Assembly: GCF_004138215.1 (NCBI RefSeq)
Contig: NZ_RYYS01000027.1
Span: 1-64,000 of the forward strand
Reading direction: 5' to 3'
DNA from: Anaerophilus nitritigenes
Lineage (GTDB): Bacteria; Bacillota; Clostridia; Peptostreptococcales; Thermotaleaceae
DNA length: 64,000 nt
Shown: positions 45,190-54,325 of the stretch, piece by piece
How the letters are laid out: every line of letters starts with the position of its first letter
How positions within the stretch are numbered: the first letter of the stretch is position 1
The notes under the pieces: generated by a model
What the model saw: the letters and a program-made list of their open reading frames with translations, nothing else
Database searches by the model: none
Told to the model about the DNA's origin: nothing
Made by a program: the position numbers and the translations under genes

Positions 45190-45963
45190 TTAGACGTATT
45201 TACGCATATGTTTTAGAGCTGTTTTTTCAAGTCTAGATACTTGAGCTTGAGATATCCCTATTTCATCTGCCACCTCCATTTGAGTTCTTCCTTCAAAAAA
45301 TCTTAAGGTTAGTATATGTTTTTCTCTTCCTGTTAATTTTCTTAAGGCATCTTTTAGCGCAATGCTCTCTAGCCATGTTTCATCTTCACTTTTTTCATCA
45401 CTTACTTGATCCATTACAAATATAGCATCTCCACTATCATGATAAATTGGTTCAAACAAAGATATAGGGTCTTGTATGGCATCTAGTGCAAAGACAACTT
45501 CTTCTCTTGGAATATCTAATTCCTTTGCTATATCTGATACAGTAGGTTCTTTTGAATTTTTACTGATTAATTGATCTCTTACTTGAAGTGCTTTATAGGC
45601 TGTATCTCTTAAAGATCTACTTACACGTATAGAATTATTATCTCTTAAATATCTTCTGATTTCTCCTATGATCATAGGCACAGCATATGTAGAAAACTTT
45701 ACATTATGACTTAAATCAAAGTTATCTATGGCTTTAATCAAACCAATGCATCCTACTTGAAACAAATCATCAACATGCTCTCCTCTATTGTTAAATCTTT
45801 GAATCACACTTAAAACCAATCTTAAATTTCCTCTTATGAACTCCTCTCTCGCTGTTAAGTCTCCTTGATAAATTCTTTCAAATAGTTTTTTCATTTGTGC
45901 ATTTGTTAAAACTGGTAATTTTGCTGTATTTACTCCACAAATTTCTACTTTATTAATATGCAT
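45190..45963 (-). CDS. sigG: RNA polymerase sporulation sigma factor SigG
   Basis: The late forespore sigma factor. The 257-aa protein has region 2 with GNLRLVLSVIQRFNNRGEHVDDL and GCIGLIKAIDNFDL, region 3 around LDIPREEV, and region 4 with LRFFEGRTQMEVADEIGISQ. The N-terminus (MHINKVEICGVNTAKLPVL) is typical of SigG rather than SigF. AATGGAGG precedes the ATG. It lies 113 bases behind sigE with a terminator and a sigma-F/G-like promoter between. Confidence 0.96.
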   Translation of the reverse strand: MHINKVEICGVNTAKLPVLTNAQMKKLFERIYQGDLTAREEFIRGNLRLVLSVIQRFNNRGEHVDDLFQVGCIGLIKAIDNFDLSHNVKFSTYAVPMIIGEIRRYLRDNNSIRVSRSLRDTAYKALQVRDQLISKNSKEPTVSDIAKELDIPREEVVFALDAIQDPISLFEPIYHDSGDAIFVMDQVSDEKSEDETWLESIALKDALRKLTGREKHILTLRFFEGRTQMEVADEIGISQAQVSRLEKTALKHMRKYV

Positions 45964-46008
45964 GACAATGCCTCCATTTCTATGGATTATTGCCCCCTTA
46001 CAATAGAA

Positions 46009-46037
46009 ATTATTGCCTCATTGCTTTTTCTTTATAC
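46009..46037 (-). promoter_or_regulatory. Candidate sigma-F/sigma-G promoter of sigG
   Basis: GTATA (46033-46037), a 15-bp spacer and GGCAATAAT (46009-46017) on the minus strand match the forespore sigma pattern GYATA-N15/16-GGnnAnAnT. A start near 46000 would give a leader of about 37 bases. The same GGCAATAAT repeats at 45987-45995. Confidence 0.45.
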
Positions 46038-46049
46038 TTGCCGTTTTAT

Positions 46050-46078
46050 GACAAAAAAAGAAGTCTTCTGACTTCTTT
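46050..46078 (-). terminator. Terminator of spoIIGA-sigE
   Basis: A 9-bp stem (46057-46065 with 46070-46078) is followed on the minus strand by seven U. It overlaps the sigE stop. Confidence 0.87.
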
Positions 46079-46811
46079 ATGTTAATCTCTTAATTTCTTT
46101 TCTTAACCTTGTAATAATCCGCTTTTCTAACCTTGATATGTATGATTGGGAAATTCCTAATAAGTCTGCAACTTCTTTTTGCGTTTTTTCTTCTCCATTA
46201 TTTAAACCAAATCTAAGTTCCATAATTTTCTTTTCTCTTTTAGACAACTTCTTTAATGCAATTCCTAATAATTCTTTATCTACCTCTTCTTCTAAAAACT
46301 TATAAATCAAATCATTTTCCGTTCCTAATATATCTGAAAGCAATAATTCATTTCCATCCCAATCAATATTCAGTGGTTCATCAAATGATATTTCTGATTT
46401 TGCTTTATTATTTCTTCTTAAATACATTAAAATTTCATTTTCAATACATCTTGATGCATAAGTAGCTAATTTAATTTTTTTCTTAGGATCAAAAGTATTT
46501 ACAGCTTTAATGAGACCTATAGTCCCTATGGAAATAAGGTCTTCCACTCCTATTCCAGTATTTTCAAATTTCCTTGCAATATATACTACCAATCTTAAAT
46601 TTCTTTCTATTAATATACTTCTTATCTCACCATTATCTTGCTCTAATCCATCCATTAAATTTAATTCTTCATCAGGAGTTAATGGAGGAGGCAATGCTTC
46701 ACTGCCTCCTATATAAAATATACTTTCTTCATCTATCCATTTTAATTTTTTAAGTATTTTTGCAATAAATTCTCTGAAGAATTGTTTTATTTTTTGGATA
46801 ACACTAATCAC
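46077..46811 (-). CDS. sigE: RNA polymerase sporulation sigma factor SigE (pro-sigma-E)
   Basis: The early mother-cell sigma factor, made as an inactive precursor. The 244-aa protein has a basic amphipathic pro-region (about residues 1-30, ending near [13 protein letters not shown]) that SpoIIGA removes. Region 2 has [17 protein letters not shown] and [13 protein letters not shown], and region 4 has [17 protein letters not shown]. The start is GTG with AGGGAGGAG upstream. It is coupled to spoIIGA, 29 bases upstream. Confidence 0.97.
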   Translation of the reverse strand: MISVIQKIKQFFREFIAKILKKLKWIDEESIFYIGGSEALPPPLTPDEELNLMDGLEQDNGEIRSILIERNLRLVVYIARKFENTGIGVEDLISIGTIGLIKAVNTFDPKKKIKLATYASRCIENEILMYLRRNNKAKSEISFDEPLNIDWDGNELLLSDILGTENDLIYKFLEEEVDKELLGIALKKLSKREKKIMELRFGLNNGEEKTQKEVADLLGISQSYISRLEKRIITRLRKEIKRLT

Positions 46812-46840
46812 TGTAACTCCTCCCTTTTAAATCCATCGGC

Positions 46841-47737
46841 TTACTTTAATAAATCTGGATGTAATAAGGCCTCATACTCTCCATCCTGAGACAGCTTCTT
46901 TGTATATACACCTATAATAATATTTTTGATACATTTTAAATTTTTTTCATCTTGCATTTTAACTTGATCAGGTTTAAATCCCATCAGCATTCCATTTTCT
47001 TGTCCTAAAGACTTAAATGGAATTATTCTAAATCGATGACTCCATTTAGAGCTTTCCATCATCTGAGGGATCAAATTTAAATTTCCACTCTCTCCCTTAG
47101 AAAACACATCTTGTATATCTATAGGAAATAAATCTTTAATGGCTGTATATTCTACAATAATCACAGGACATTTAGATAATGGATCAAATAAAGAATTTCC
47201 TGTATCTAATAATGCGTTTAATTTGCTACTATGATTTTCTACTTCAATATAAATAGGAATATATAGTTCATCCCTTGAGATTCTTACTTGAATATATTCT
47301 AAGCAAAACTTTATCAATATGTATGCAATAATTCCAGAATAGATTAAAAGCTTCATTGTGAAATTTCCCATATAAAAAATACCATTGCTAACCATTCCAT
47401 GAAAATCTGTAAGATAAAACAACGCAAATGCTGCTCCTCCAAACATAAAAGAAATCAAATAAAAAATACCCAAAAGCTTTGCAAAATCTTTAAATTTATA
47501 GGGTGTAAATGTAACAATAATAATAAATATAGAAATAATAAATTTCATCAAAAAAGAATATAAAAAACTTAATGATGGAAAAAAAATTACAAAAGCATAG
47601 CATGCACCCACAGAAGCTCCAATCCAAAGTTTGATTTTTTTTGTATTATATTTACTAAAGTATCCTGTCAAGTGAAGAATCATCCAATTCATTAATAAAT
47701 TTTCAATAAATAAATATTCTCCATAAACTTCAAACAT
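46841..47737 (-). CDS. spoIIGA: Sigma-E processing peptidase SpoIIGA
   Basis: A membrane aspartic protease that activates SigE in the mother cell. The 298-aa protein has five hydrophobic segments in the first half (to about residue 150) and a cytoplasmic protease half with the catalytic LLDTGNSLFDP near residue 180. The ATG at 47737 is chosen (GGAGG seven bases upstream); a GTG two codons earlier is too close to the site. It is expressed with sigE. A promoter with 0A-like boxes lies upstream. Confidence 0.95.
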   Translation of the reverse strand: MFEVYGEYLFIENLLMNWMILHLTGYFSKYNTKKIKLWIGASVGACYAFVIFFPSLSFLYSFLMKFIISIFIIIVTFTPYKFKDFAKLLGIFYLISFMFGGAAFALFYLTDFHGMVSNGIFYMGNFTMKLLIYSGIIAYILIKFCLEYIQVRISRDELYIPIYIEVENHSSKLNALLDTGNSLFDPLSKCPVIIVEYTAIKDLFPIDIQDVFSKGESGNLNLIPQMMESSKWSHRFRIIPFKSLGQENGMLMGFKPDQVKMQDEKNLKCIKNIIIGVYTKKLSQDGEYEALLHPDLLK

Positions 47738-47806
47738 ATACACGCCTCCAATAAGGAGATAATCTACTTGTTACACAAATATTCAATTGTCCTTTTCCTT
47801 ATGACT

Positions 47807-47853
47807 ATTATATATAATTTTTGATTCAAACTTTGTCATTCTCTGAAGTCGAA
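47807..47853 (-). promoter_or_regulatory. Candidate Spo0A-dependent spoIIG promoter
   Basis: ATGACA (47834-47839) and TATAAT (47807-47812) on the minus strand are 21 bp apart, an over-long spacer like the 22 bp of the Bacillus spoIIG promoter. Two 0A-box-like heptamers, TGTCATT (47834-47840) and AGTCGAA (47847-47853), lie on the plus strand at and just above the -35. Each differs from TGTCGAA. Confidence 0.45.
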
Positions 47854-47870
47854 AAAGAACTAATTTATAT

Positions 47871-47905
47871 TGAAAAAAGATCGTTTAGTAAACTAAACGA
47901 TCTTT
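47871..47905 (-). terminator. Terminator of ftsZ
   Basis: A 13-bp stem (47876-47888 with 47893-47905) has a 4-base loop and is followed on the minus strand by a U-run. It overlaps the ftsZ stop and closes the dcw operon. Confidence 0.88.
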
Positions 47906-48995
47906 ATCTTCTTCTTCTTAAGAAGGTTGGAATATCTAAATCATCTGAAATTGGATTTTCCTCTGTCTCTTTTTCCACGACTTGTTCATTTTGCTTAAGT
48001 GGATCATCTTGCTTTTCTATAACTTTTTTACTAATTGTTTTTTTGCTCTCAAATCCTGTAGCAATAACTGTAATAATCAATTCGTCTTTTAAATTTTCAT
48101 CAATGACAGCACCAAAAATAATATTTGCTTCTGGATCTGCTGCTTGTGCTACTAATTCAGCTGCTTCATTAACTTCAAACAATCCTAAATTTTGTCCTCC
48201 GGTAATATTTAGAAGTACTCCTTTTGCTCCTTCAATAGAAGTTTCAAGAAGTGGACTTTGTATTGCTTGTTTTGCTGCTTCTGCTGCTCTATTATCTCCA
48301 CTTACTTTTCCTACTCCCATATGAGCAAGCCCTTGTTCAAACATAATCGTCTTTACATCAGCAAAGTCTAAGTTTACAAGTCCAGGAACAGCAATCAAAT
48401 CAGATATACCTTGTACACCTTGTTTTAAGACATCATCCGCAATCTTAAACGCATCCATAATAGAAGTTTTCTTTTCTGCTACCTGCAAAAGTCTATCATT
48501 TGGAATCGTTACCAAAGTATCAACTTTGTCTTTTAATTGTTCAATCCCAAGTTCAGCATGTTGAAGTCTTCTTTTTCCTTCAAATGTAAATGGTTTTGTT
48601 ACCACGCCTACTGTCAAAATCCCCATTTCCTTTGCAATTTGTGCTACTATAGGTGCTGCTCCTGTTCCAGTTCCTCCACCCATTCCAGCAGTAACAAATA
48701 CCATATCTGCTCCTTGTAATGCTTGACAAATGTCTTCTCTACTTTCTTCAGCAGCTTTTCTTCCTATTTCAGGGTTTGCACCAGCCCCTAGTCCTTTTGT
48801 GAGTTTGTCTCCTATTTGTATTTTATACTCAGCTTTGGATGTAAATAAAGCTTGCTTATCCGTATTAATAGCAACAAATTGCACCCCTTTAAGCTGAGAT
48901 TCTATCATTCGATTGACTGCGTTATTTCCACCGCCTCCAACACCTATTACCTTAATTTGTGCAAATTGTTCCATATCTACGTCGAATTCTAACAT
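47904..48995 (-). CDS. ftsZ: Cell division protein FtsZ
   Basis: The tubulin-like GTPase that forms the division ring. The 363-aa protein has [14 protein letters not shown], the tubulin signature [10 protein letters not shown], the T7 loop with [11 protein letters not shown] and the C-terminal peptide [11 protein letters not shown] that binds SepF, FtsA or EzrA partners. The linker is short (about 35 residues). AAGGAGG precedes the ATG. A 200-base gap separates it from sbp, so a private promoter is likely, though I could not fix one in 48996-49195. Confidence 0.98.
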   Translation of the reverse strand: MLEFDVDMEQFAQIKVIGVGGGGNNAVNRMIESQLKGVQFVAINTDKQALFTSKAEYKIQIGDKLTKGLGAGANPEIGRKAAEESREDICQALQGADMVFVTAGMGGGTGTGAAPIVAQIAKEMGILTVGVVTKPFTFEGKRRLQHAELGIEQLKDKVDTLVTIPNDRLLQVAEKKTSIMDAFKIADDVLKQGVQGISDLIAVPGLVNLDFADVKTIMFEQGLAHMGVGKVSGDNRAAEAAKQAIQSPLLETSIEGAKGVLLNITGGQNLGLFEVNEAAELVAQAADPEANIIFGAVIDENLKDELIITVIATGFESKKTISKKVIEKQDDPLKQNEQVVEKETEENPISDDLDIPTFLRRRR

Positions 48996-49195
48996 AAGTT
49001 TACCTCCTTCATACAGCTATGAAAATATTCAACTAGCCTAACTAAATTACGTTTTCTTTACTTTTATGTATTAAGGATTCTATGCTACTTCTATCCATCC
49101 TCTTACTTCCAAACTTCATAAAGTCATAACATCTCATCCATATAATTAAATTCAACGTAATTGTAAAATATCCTTTTTTTTTTAAAATAAAAAGT

Positions 49196-49537
49196 TTATT
49201 TTTGTCCTATTTTTTCAATAAATAATCTTCTGATAACTGCAAAATTTTGGAATAATCTTCCTCCAAATGTAAATATAGCTGCGTAATACAATGGAACCCC
49301 TAATCGATCTCCAGTATATGCCAAACATCCAGCTAAAATAGCATTTCCAAAAAAACCTGATACAAATATAGTCGTATTAAATTTTTCTTCCATATATGCT
49401 CTAATTCCTCCAAATACTGAATCTAGTGCAGCTAGTATTGCTACAGACATATATAGAGAATAGGATGTAGGATACGTAACTGGAAGATACCATCCTACAG
49501 ATATTCCTATAATCAAACCTATAATTGCAATGATCAA
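49196..49537 (-). CDS. sbp: Small basic family protein Sbp (DUF1290)
   Basis: A 113-aa membrane protein with three to four hydrophobic segments and the conserved YLPVTYPTSYSLYMSVAILAAL, given here as the TYPT and AALDSVFGGIRAYMEEKFN cores. It is found between DUF881 genes and ftsZ in most Firmicutes, so a division role is likely but unproven. The start is uncertain: TTG at 49537 has AAGG eight bases upstream, while a GTG three codons earlier lacks space for a site. Confidence 0.85.
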   Translation of the reverse strand: MIIAIIGLIIGISVGWYLPVTYPTSYSLYMSVAILAALDSVFGGIRAYMEEKFNTTIFVSGFFGNAILAGCLAYTGDRLGVPLYYAAIFTFGGRLFQNFAVIRRLFIEKIGQK

Positions 49538-49538
49538 T

Positions 49539-50264
49539 TTACTCACCTTCTTCTAGAACTTTTAAATATTTAAAAGTTATTTCTTCAAAAAATTTAGGTA
49601 TTTTTATATTAATACCTGTATTCACTTCTACATACAAACCATAAATTTCTTTTATATATTGAGCCGTACTTTCTGGTGCTAACATAGCTGCTTCTAACTT
49701 TTTAGGATCTCCAATAGCTTTTATGATAAAAGGTTGGGCAAATACTTGATTGTTAATTCTTATCGTATGTCCTGCACAAATCATTTCACTCATAGAAAGT
49801 AATCTTTGTCCATTTATAGATATAGCCTCTGCACCTGCAACCTTTAATTCATTGACAATATTTAAAACATATATATCATGTACCAATAAATCTACAGCCT
49901 CTTCTCCTTCATACAATTCTCTAGTGCTATCATCTAAAGTTAAAACAATACCTGGTCCTTCTACAGCTGTAAAACCTCCAATAAGTTTTTGTTCTTCTAA
50001 TTCTTTTGTCATTGTTTCTTTAAATTTACCACCTTCTTCTTTAGTTCTTTCATATTCATAAATGATTTTTTTTCGATCTTTTAGCATTTCTTTTAATTTT
50101 TCTACTTCTTTATTTTGGCTCTCAATAGATAACTTATAATCATGAATCACTTTTAAAGGAACATATTGATAATGCCCTTGAACATTTTTAAGCTGCATTG
50201 CAATAATTACCCCTAATAATATACAAAACATTAAAATATTGATTCTCCACATATTATGCTTCAT
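49539..50264 (-). CDS. DUF881 protein, copy 2
   Basis: A 241-aa protein with one N-terminal membrane segment (about residues 8-25), an outside coiled coil (about 40-85) and a DUF881 domain with GPGIVLTLDDS, EAISINGQRLLSMSE and KAIGDPKKLEAAM. The domain is related by pattern to the adjacent copy 1. It may be a divisome-linked wall protein; function is unproven. GAGGTG precedes the ATG. Its end overlaps the sbp start region. Confidence 0.88.
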   Translation of the reverse strand: MKHNMWRINILMFCILLGVIIAMQLKNVQGHYQYVPLKVIHDYKLSIESQNKEVEKLKEMLKDRKKIIYEYERTKEEGGKFKETMTKELEEQKLIGGFTAVEGPGIVLTLDDSTRELYEGEEAVDLLVHDIYVLNIVNELKVAGAEAISINGQRLLSMSEMICAGHTIRINNQVFAQPFIIKAIGDPKKLEAAMLAPESTAQYIKEIYGLYVEVNTGINIKIPKFFEEITFKYLKVLEEGE

Positions 50265-50277
50265 GAGTTCACCTCAA

Positions 50278-51015
50278 TTATTGTTCCATATCTTCAACAG
50301 GCTTAGCATATCTAAATTTTATCACTTCATTGTATCTAGGAATTACAATCTCATCTTTCTTTTTTACAGATACTAAAAGATTATAGTTATCACTTTTCAT
50401 TTGCTCTACAATTCCAAATCGGATATTTAGTGCAGATTCTAATGTCTCAGCATTTCCAATAGCTTTAATTTCAAAAGGAGGAGCTGTAGGTACAGAATTA
50501 ATATTTACATTATTTCCTGCAAGACTAATTTCTGTTCTAGATACGATCCTTTGTCCATTTATAGATATAGCTTCTGCACCTGCATCATTGAGCCTATTAA
50601 TTAAGCTTAATAAAAGATCAAAATTATACATAATAACACTTGTATTTGATGGAAACTCAGGATCCGCAGGTGGATCGTCTATTACTATGACTACTCCTGG
50701 ACCTTTGACTTGTCTAAGTCCTGAAAATATTTTGTATTTCTCTAACTCCGCACTTATACTTTTTACCAAAACATCTTCTTTAGATTCTGCTTCTTCAATT
50801 TCTTTTAATTTAGCTTCTAATGAATTTACTTCTCCTATCAAAGCATCTTTTTCTTCTCTTGCTTTTTTTAACTCTACAGCTAATTCTTGAGCCTTTTGCC
50901 CTGAAGCTATTCCTCCTAAAATATTATTTTGTACAGTTCTGAATTGAAGGGTTATAACCAGTCCTAATATAATGCATATCCCTCCAATAGCCAATTGTGC
51001 TTTTACTTTTTTCAT
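50278..51015 (-). CDS. DUF881 protein, copy 1
   Basis: A 245-aa protein with the same plan as its neighbour: membrane segment (about 7-25), coiled coil (about 38-85), and DUF881 domain with GPGVVIVIDDPP, EAISINGQRIVSRTE and KAIGNAETLESAL. The two copies are clearly paralogous, placed 13 bases apart, and probably act together. GGAGGAAG precedes the ATG. Confidence 0.88.
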   Translation of the reverse strand: MKKVKAQLAIGGICIILGLVITLQFRTVQNNILGGIASGQKAQELAVELKKAREEKDALIGEVNSLEAKLKEIEEAESKEDVLVKSISAELEKYKIFSGLRQVKGPGVVIVIDDPPADPEFPSNTSVIMYNFDLLLSLINRLNDAGAEAISINGQRIVSRTEISLAGNNVNINSVPTAPPFEIKAIGNAETLESALNIRFGIVEQMKSDNYNLLVSVKKKDEIVIPRYNEVIKFRYAKPVEDMEQ

Positions 51016-51026
51016 ACTACTTCCTC

Positions 51027-51770
51027 CTATTCTACAGGCCTATAGGTTGGATAGCCTTCATGACTAATATCCACCACCCCTCTTGTAATTTGTCTTTTGT
51101 TTAAATCTTTTAATATTTCATTTAATGCTTGTAATCTATAATCCAAATCATCTCCTTTTCCTATTTTACAAATCAAATCATTTGTAATCTTAATTTTAAT
51201 ATCCTTTTTATTGCTAATATCAAGTTCCTGAATCGTAACATTATATCTATTCAAACCTCTTACAATTTCAAGAGATTCTTTAAACTGATTCTTATCTTTT
51301 ACTTTTAATATAGATCCTGCCATAAAATTCGAAAAAGTCAGCCCTTTTATTACTTTTAAATTTTCCATTTGTGATGATGATCTTAAAACCATCCCATCTT
51401 CATCAATAATTAGATATTCGTTCATAAATGGAATAACAGCTTCTTCTTTTCTTTCTGTAATATGAATCAAAATTTTATTTGGAAACTTTCTCTCTATTTG
51501 AACTGTTTTAATATATGGATCTTTATACAAATTTATCTTTACATTTTCTAATTTTTCTTTTAACATATGATTGCCTATGGTAATAGCTGATTTTGAAATG
51601 ATTGCATTTTCTGAAATTTGTTTGTTTCCTATCACTTCTACATCTTTGATTGTAAATACATCTGTTTTAAAAATAACAATAAAAGCAACAATTCCCATTA
51701 ATAATAAAATTAAAGAAAATAACTTCTTATTACTTTGATGAACTTTTTTTTCTAACATAAATTTTTTCAT
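51027..51770 (-). CDS. ftsQ: Cell division protein FtsQ/DivIB
   Basis: A 247-aa bitopic protein with a short basic inside tail, one membrane segment (about residues 17-36), a POTRA domain beginning FTIKDVEVIGNKQISENAI and including FPNKILIHITERKEEAVI, then a beta domain. It bridges FtsL/DivIC to the divisome. GGGAGGG precedes the ATG. It follows murA across a short gap with a hairpin. Confidence 0.9.
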   Translation of the reverse strand: MKKFMLEKKVHQSNKKLFSLILLLMGIVAFIVIFKTDVFTIKDVEVIGNKQISENAIISKSAITIGNHMLKEKLENVKINLYKDPYIKTVQIERKFPNKILIHITERKEEAVIPFMNEYLIIDEDGMVLRSSSQMENLKVIKGLTFSNFMAGSILKVKDKNQFKESLEIVRGLNRYNVTIQELDISNKKDIKIKITNDLICKIGKGDDLDYRLQALNEILKDLNKRQITRGVVDISHEGYPTYRPVE

Positions 51771-51815
51771 CTGTCCCTCCCTTACTACAAGTTTGTCCTA
51801 CTTTTTTTCTTGTTT

Positions 51816-51838
51816 AAGAGGCGAAAAAGCCACCTCTT
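51816..51838 (-). other. Hairpin between murA and ftsQ
   Basis: An 8-bp stem (51816-51823 with 51831-51838, one G-U) has a 7-base loop and overlaps the murA stop. No U-run follows on the minus strand, so it may stabilise mRNA or cause pausing rather than terminate. Confidence 0.35.
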
Positions 51839-53090
51839 AGTCAATTCTATGAATATTTGCTCCTAAAGTCTTAAGCATATAATCTAAATTTTCATATCCT
51901 CTATCTATATGTTTAATATTTTCAACAGTTGTAAATCCTTCTGCAGCTAGACCTGCCATCACTAAAGCGGCTCCTCCTCTTAAATCCTTTGCATATACTT
52001 TTGCACCTGTAAGCTTGTTGACTCCTTGAATCACTGCTACTCTACCATCAATCTTTATATTTGCTCCCATTCTAATCAACTCATCTACCTGCTTATATCT
52101 ATTTTCAAAAACTGTCTCTGTAATAATACTCGTTCCATGTGCAATCGTCATAAAAGCCATAAACTGGGCCTGCATATCCGTTGGAAAACCTGGATAAGGT
52201 AATGTTTTGGTCATCTCTATTGCTTTGGGTCTGTGTATCATTTTTATTTTTAAACTTCTATCTTTTTGAAGAACTAAGCATCCTGCTTCTTTTACTTTTG
52301 AAATAATCGGTCCTAAATGGTCTGCTATTACATTATCTAAGACAGCTTCTCCTCCTGTAATGGCTACTGCTGTAACTATAGTTCCTGCTACAATTCTATC
52401 AGGAATAATTTGATGCTCTACATTATGAAGTTTCTTTACTCCTTCAATAATAATTTCACTAGTACCTGCGCCTACTACTTTGGCTCCCATTTTATTTAAA
52501 TAATCCTGTAAATCTATTATTTCTGGTTCTTTTGCTGCATTTCGTATTTTGGTAATTCCTTTTGCCATAACTGCAATGAGCATAGCGTTTTCAGTAGCAC
52601 CTACACTTGGATAATCTAGATGAATTTCTTTTCCTTCTAAGCTTATAACTTCACATTCTAAAAAACCATGGGCTTCTGTAATTTTTACTCCTAATTCCCT
52701 TAAAGCCTTTAAGTGAAGATCTATAGGTCTAGGACCTATTTCGCAACCGCCTGGATAACTAATTTTTATTTTGCCACATCTAGCCAACATAGGTCCCATT
52801 AAAAATATGGACGACCTCATTTCTCTTACTAAATGTTCTGGGATTTCATAAGAAGATAAAGTACTTGAATCAACTGTTAAAGTATATTGATTAAAATGTA
52901 CTCTACACCCTATAGACCTTAAAATTTCAATCATAGAATGAACATCACTTAAATTAGGACAATCAAATAATGTGCTTTCTCCTCCATTCATTACAGTAGC
53001 GGCTAAAATTGGAAGAACTGCATTTTTAGCTCCTCCAATTCTTATTGTCCCCTTTAGTGGATTTCCCCCTTCTATCAAAAAACTACTCAC
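51837..53090 (-). CDS. murA: UDP-N-acetylglucosamine 1-carboxyvinyltransferase
   Basis: The first committed step of peptidoglycan synthesis; the target of fosfomycin. The 417-aa protein begins with GGNPLKGTIRIGGAKNAVLP, here split as GGNPLKG and IGGAKNAVLPILAA. The reactive cysteine is Cys116 in YPGGCEIGPRP, so it should be fosfomycin-sensitive. The GTG at 53090 is chosen: GGAGGTG lies six bases before it and the resulting length is the family's; the ATG 17 codons earlier has no site. Confidence 0.96.
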   Translation of the reverse strand: MSSFLIEGGNPLKGTIRIGGAKNAVLPILAATVMNGGESTLFDCPNLSDVHSMIEILRSIGCRVHFNQYTLTVDSSTLSSYEIPEHLVREMRSSIFLMGPMLARCGKIKISYPGGCEIGPRPIDLHLKALRELGVKITEAHGFLECEVISLEGKEIHLDYPSVGATENAMLIAVMAKGITKIRNAAKEPEIIDLQDYLNKMGAKVVGAGTSEIIIEGVKKLHNVEHQIIPDRIVAGTIVTAVAITGGEAVLDNVIADHLGPIISKVKEAGCLVLQKDRSLKIKMIHRPKAIEMTKTLPYPGFPTDMQAQFMAFMTIAHGTSIITETVFENRYKQVDELIRMGANIKIDGRVAVIQGVNKLTGAKVYAKDLRGGAALVMAGLAAEGFTTVENIKHIDRGYENLDYMLKTLGANIHRID

Positions 53091-53214
53091 AAACTTCACC
53101 TCCGAGATATATCCTTTAAGGCAATCATTCCTTTTATACATAAATAATCAATAATATATTAATCATTTTATGCATAATTCTCAAAGGTGTTCCCGTAGAA
53201 AGTCAAAAAATCCT

Positions 53215-54321
53215 TTAAGATTCTATTAATTGTAAAATATTATCATAAATCAAATCTGTTGCGTTTGGTTTTGCTAATAATTTACTTTTATAAGCCATCT
53301 CTTTTAATTTTATATCATCCTGAGATAAATTATCTATTAAATTTATAATTTCTTTTGGTTGTAATGTTTTTTCAGAAAGCAATATAGCCGCTCCATTTTT
53401 TTGTATTGCTTTGGCATTATATTCTTGATGATTGTTTGTTACATATGGAGATGGTATCAAAATAGAAGGAAGCCCCATCGCTGCAATTTCTGCTAATGCA
53501 ATAGCTCCTGCTCTACTAATAATTAAATCACTCACGCCCATAAATTTTGACATATCATAAACATATTCTTTAATTACAATATTATTTTCAATTTTTAAAC
53601 CATTCTCTTTTAGCTTATGAATGGTCTTTTCATAATGTCTACTTCCTGTTACATGAATGATAGTAATATTTTTATTTCCATTGAAGTTTTTTAACACTTC
53701 TATCATGGTATCATTAATTTTTTCTGCGCCTCTACTTCCTCCAACTGCCATAACCACAAATTGATCTTCTTTTATATCTAAAGAGTTACGACACTTACTT
53801 TTGTGAATATGAATAAAATCTTTTCTTACAGGATTTCCAGTTATTACAATTTTTTCATTATTATTAAAATAGTGTTTGGACTCTTCAAAACTAGCAAAAA
53901 TCTTACTTACAAATTTACTTAATATTTTATTTGTCATTCCTGGAATTACATTTTGTTCATGTATTACAGTTTTAATGTTTAGTATAGAAGCAATAAATAC
54001 AACTGGTCCACATACATATCCACCTGTTCCAATTACTAAATCTGGCTTGAAATCTTTAATAATTTTTATAGCATCTTTAATTCCTATAAATAAATCTCTT
54101 ACAGATTTTGCTGTATCTAAAGATATCTTTCTTTTAAAACCACTTACAGTAATAGTTTTTAATGAATAACCAGCCTTAGGAACCAAATCACTTTCTAATC
54201 CTTTTTGTGTACCTACAAATAATATTTCTACCCCTTTAATTTCTTCTTTTATTTTATTGGCAATTGCAATGGCAGGATAGATATGTCCTCCTGTACCTCC
54301 ACCTGAAATTAATACTTTCAT
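53215..54321 (-). CDS. murG: UDP-GlcNAc:lipid I N-acetylglucosaminyltransferase
   Basis: Converts lipid I to lipid II on the inner membrane face. The 368-aa GT-B fold protein has the N-terminal ISGGGTGGHIYPA loop, VIGTGGYVCGPV, HEQNVIPG, and in the C-terminal half GGSRGAEKIN and SRAGAIALAEIAAMGLPSIL. It lies four bases behind spoVE, a functional pair for lipid II synthesis and use. The product and order are typical of the cluster. Confidence 0.97.
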   Translation of the reverse strand: MKVLISGGGTGGHIYPAIAIANKIKEEIKGVEILFVGTQKGLESDLVPKAGYSLKTITVSGFKRKISLDTAKSVRDLFIGIKDAIKIIKDFKPDLVIGTGGYVCGPVVFIASILNIKTVIHEQNVIPGMTNKILSKFVSKIFASFEESKHYFNNNEKIVITGNPVRKDFIHIHKSKCRNSLDIKEDQFVVMAVGGSRGAEKINDTMIEVLKNFNGNKNITIIHVTGSRHYEKTIHKLKENGLKIENNIVIKEYVYDMSKFMGVSDLIISRAGAIALAEIAAMGLPSILIPSPYVTNNHQEYNAKAIQKNGAAILLSEKTLQPKEIINLIDNLSQDDIKLKEMAYKSKLLAKPNATDLIYDNILQLIES

Positions 54322-54325
54322 TGCT

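Noticed and set aside
47821-48324. A 167-codon plus-strand frame over the start of the ftsZ terminator and ftsZ
   Set aside because: It is almost wholly antisense to ftsZ, crosses a strong terminator and has no ribosome binding site.
49146-49195. An A/T-only inverted repeat after sbp
   Set aside because: It contains no G-C pairs to form a stable stem and no U-run follows in the right direction.
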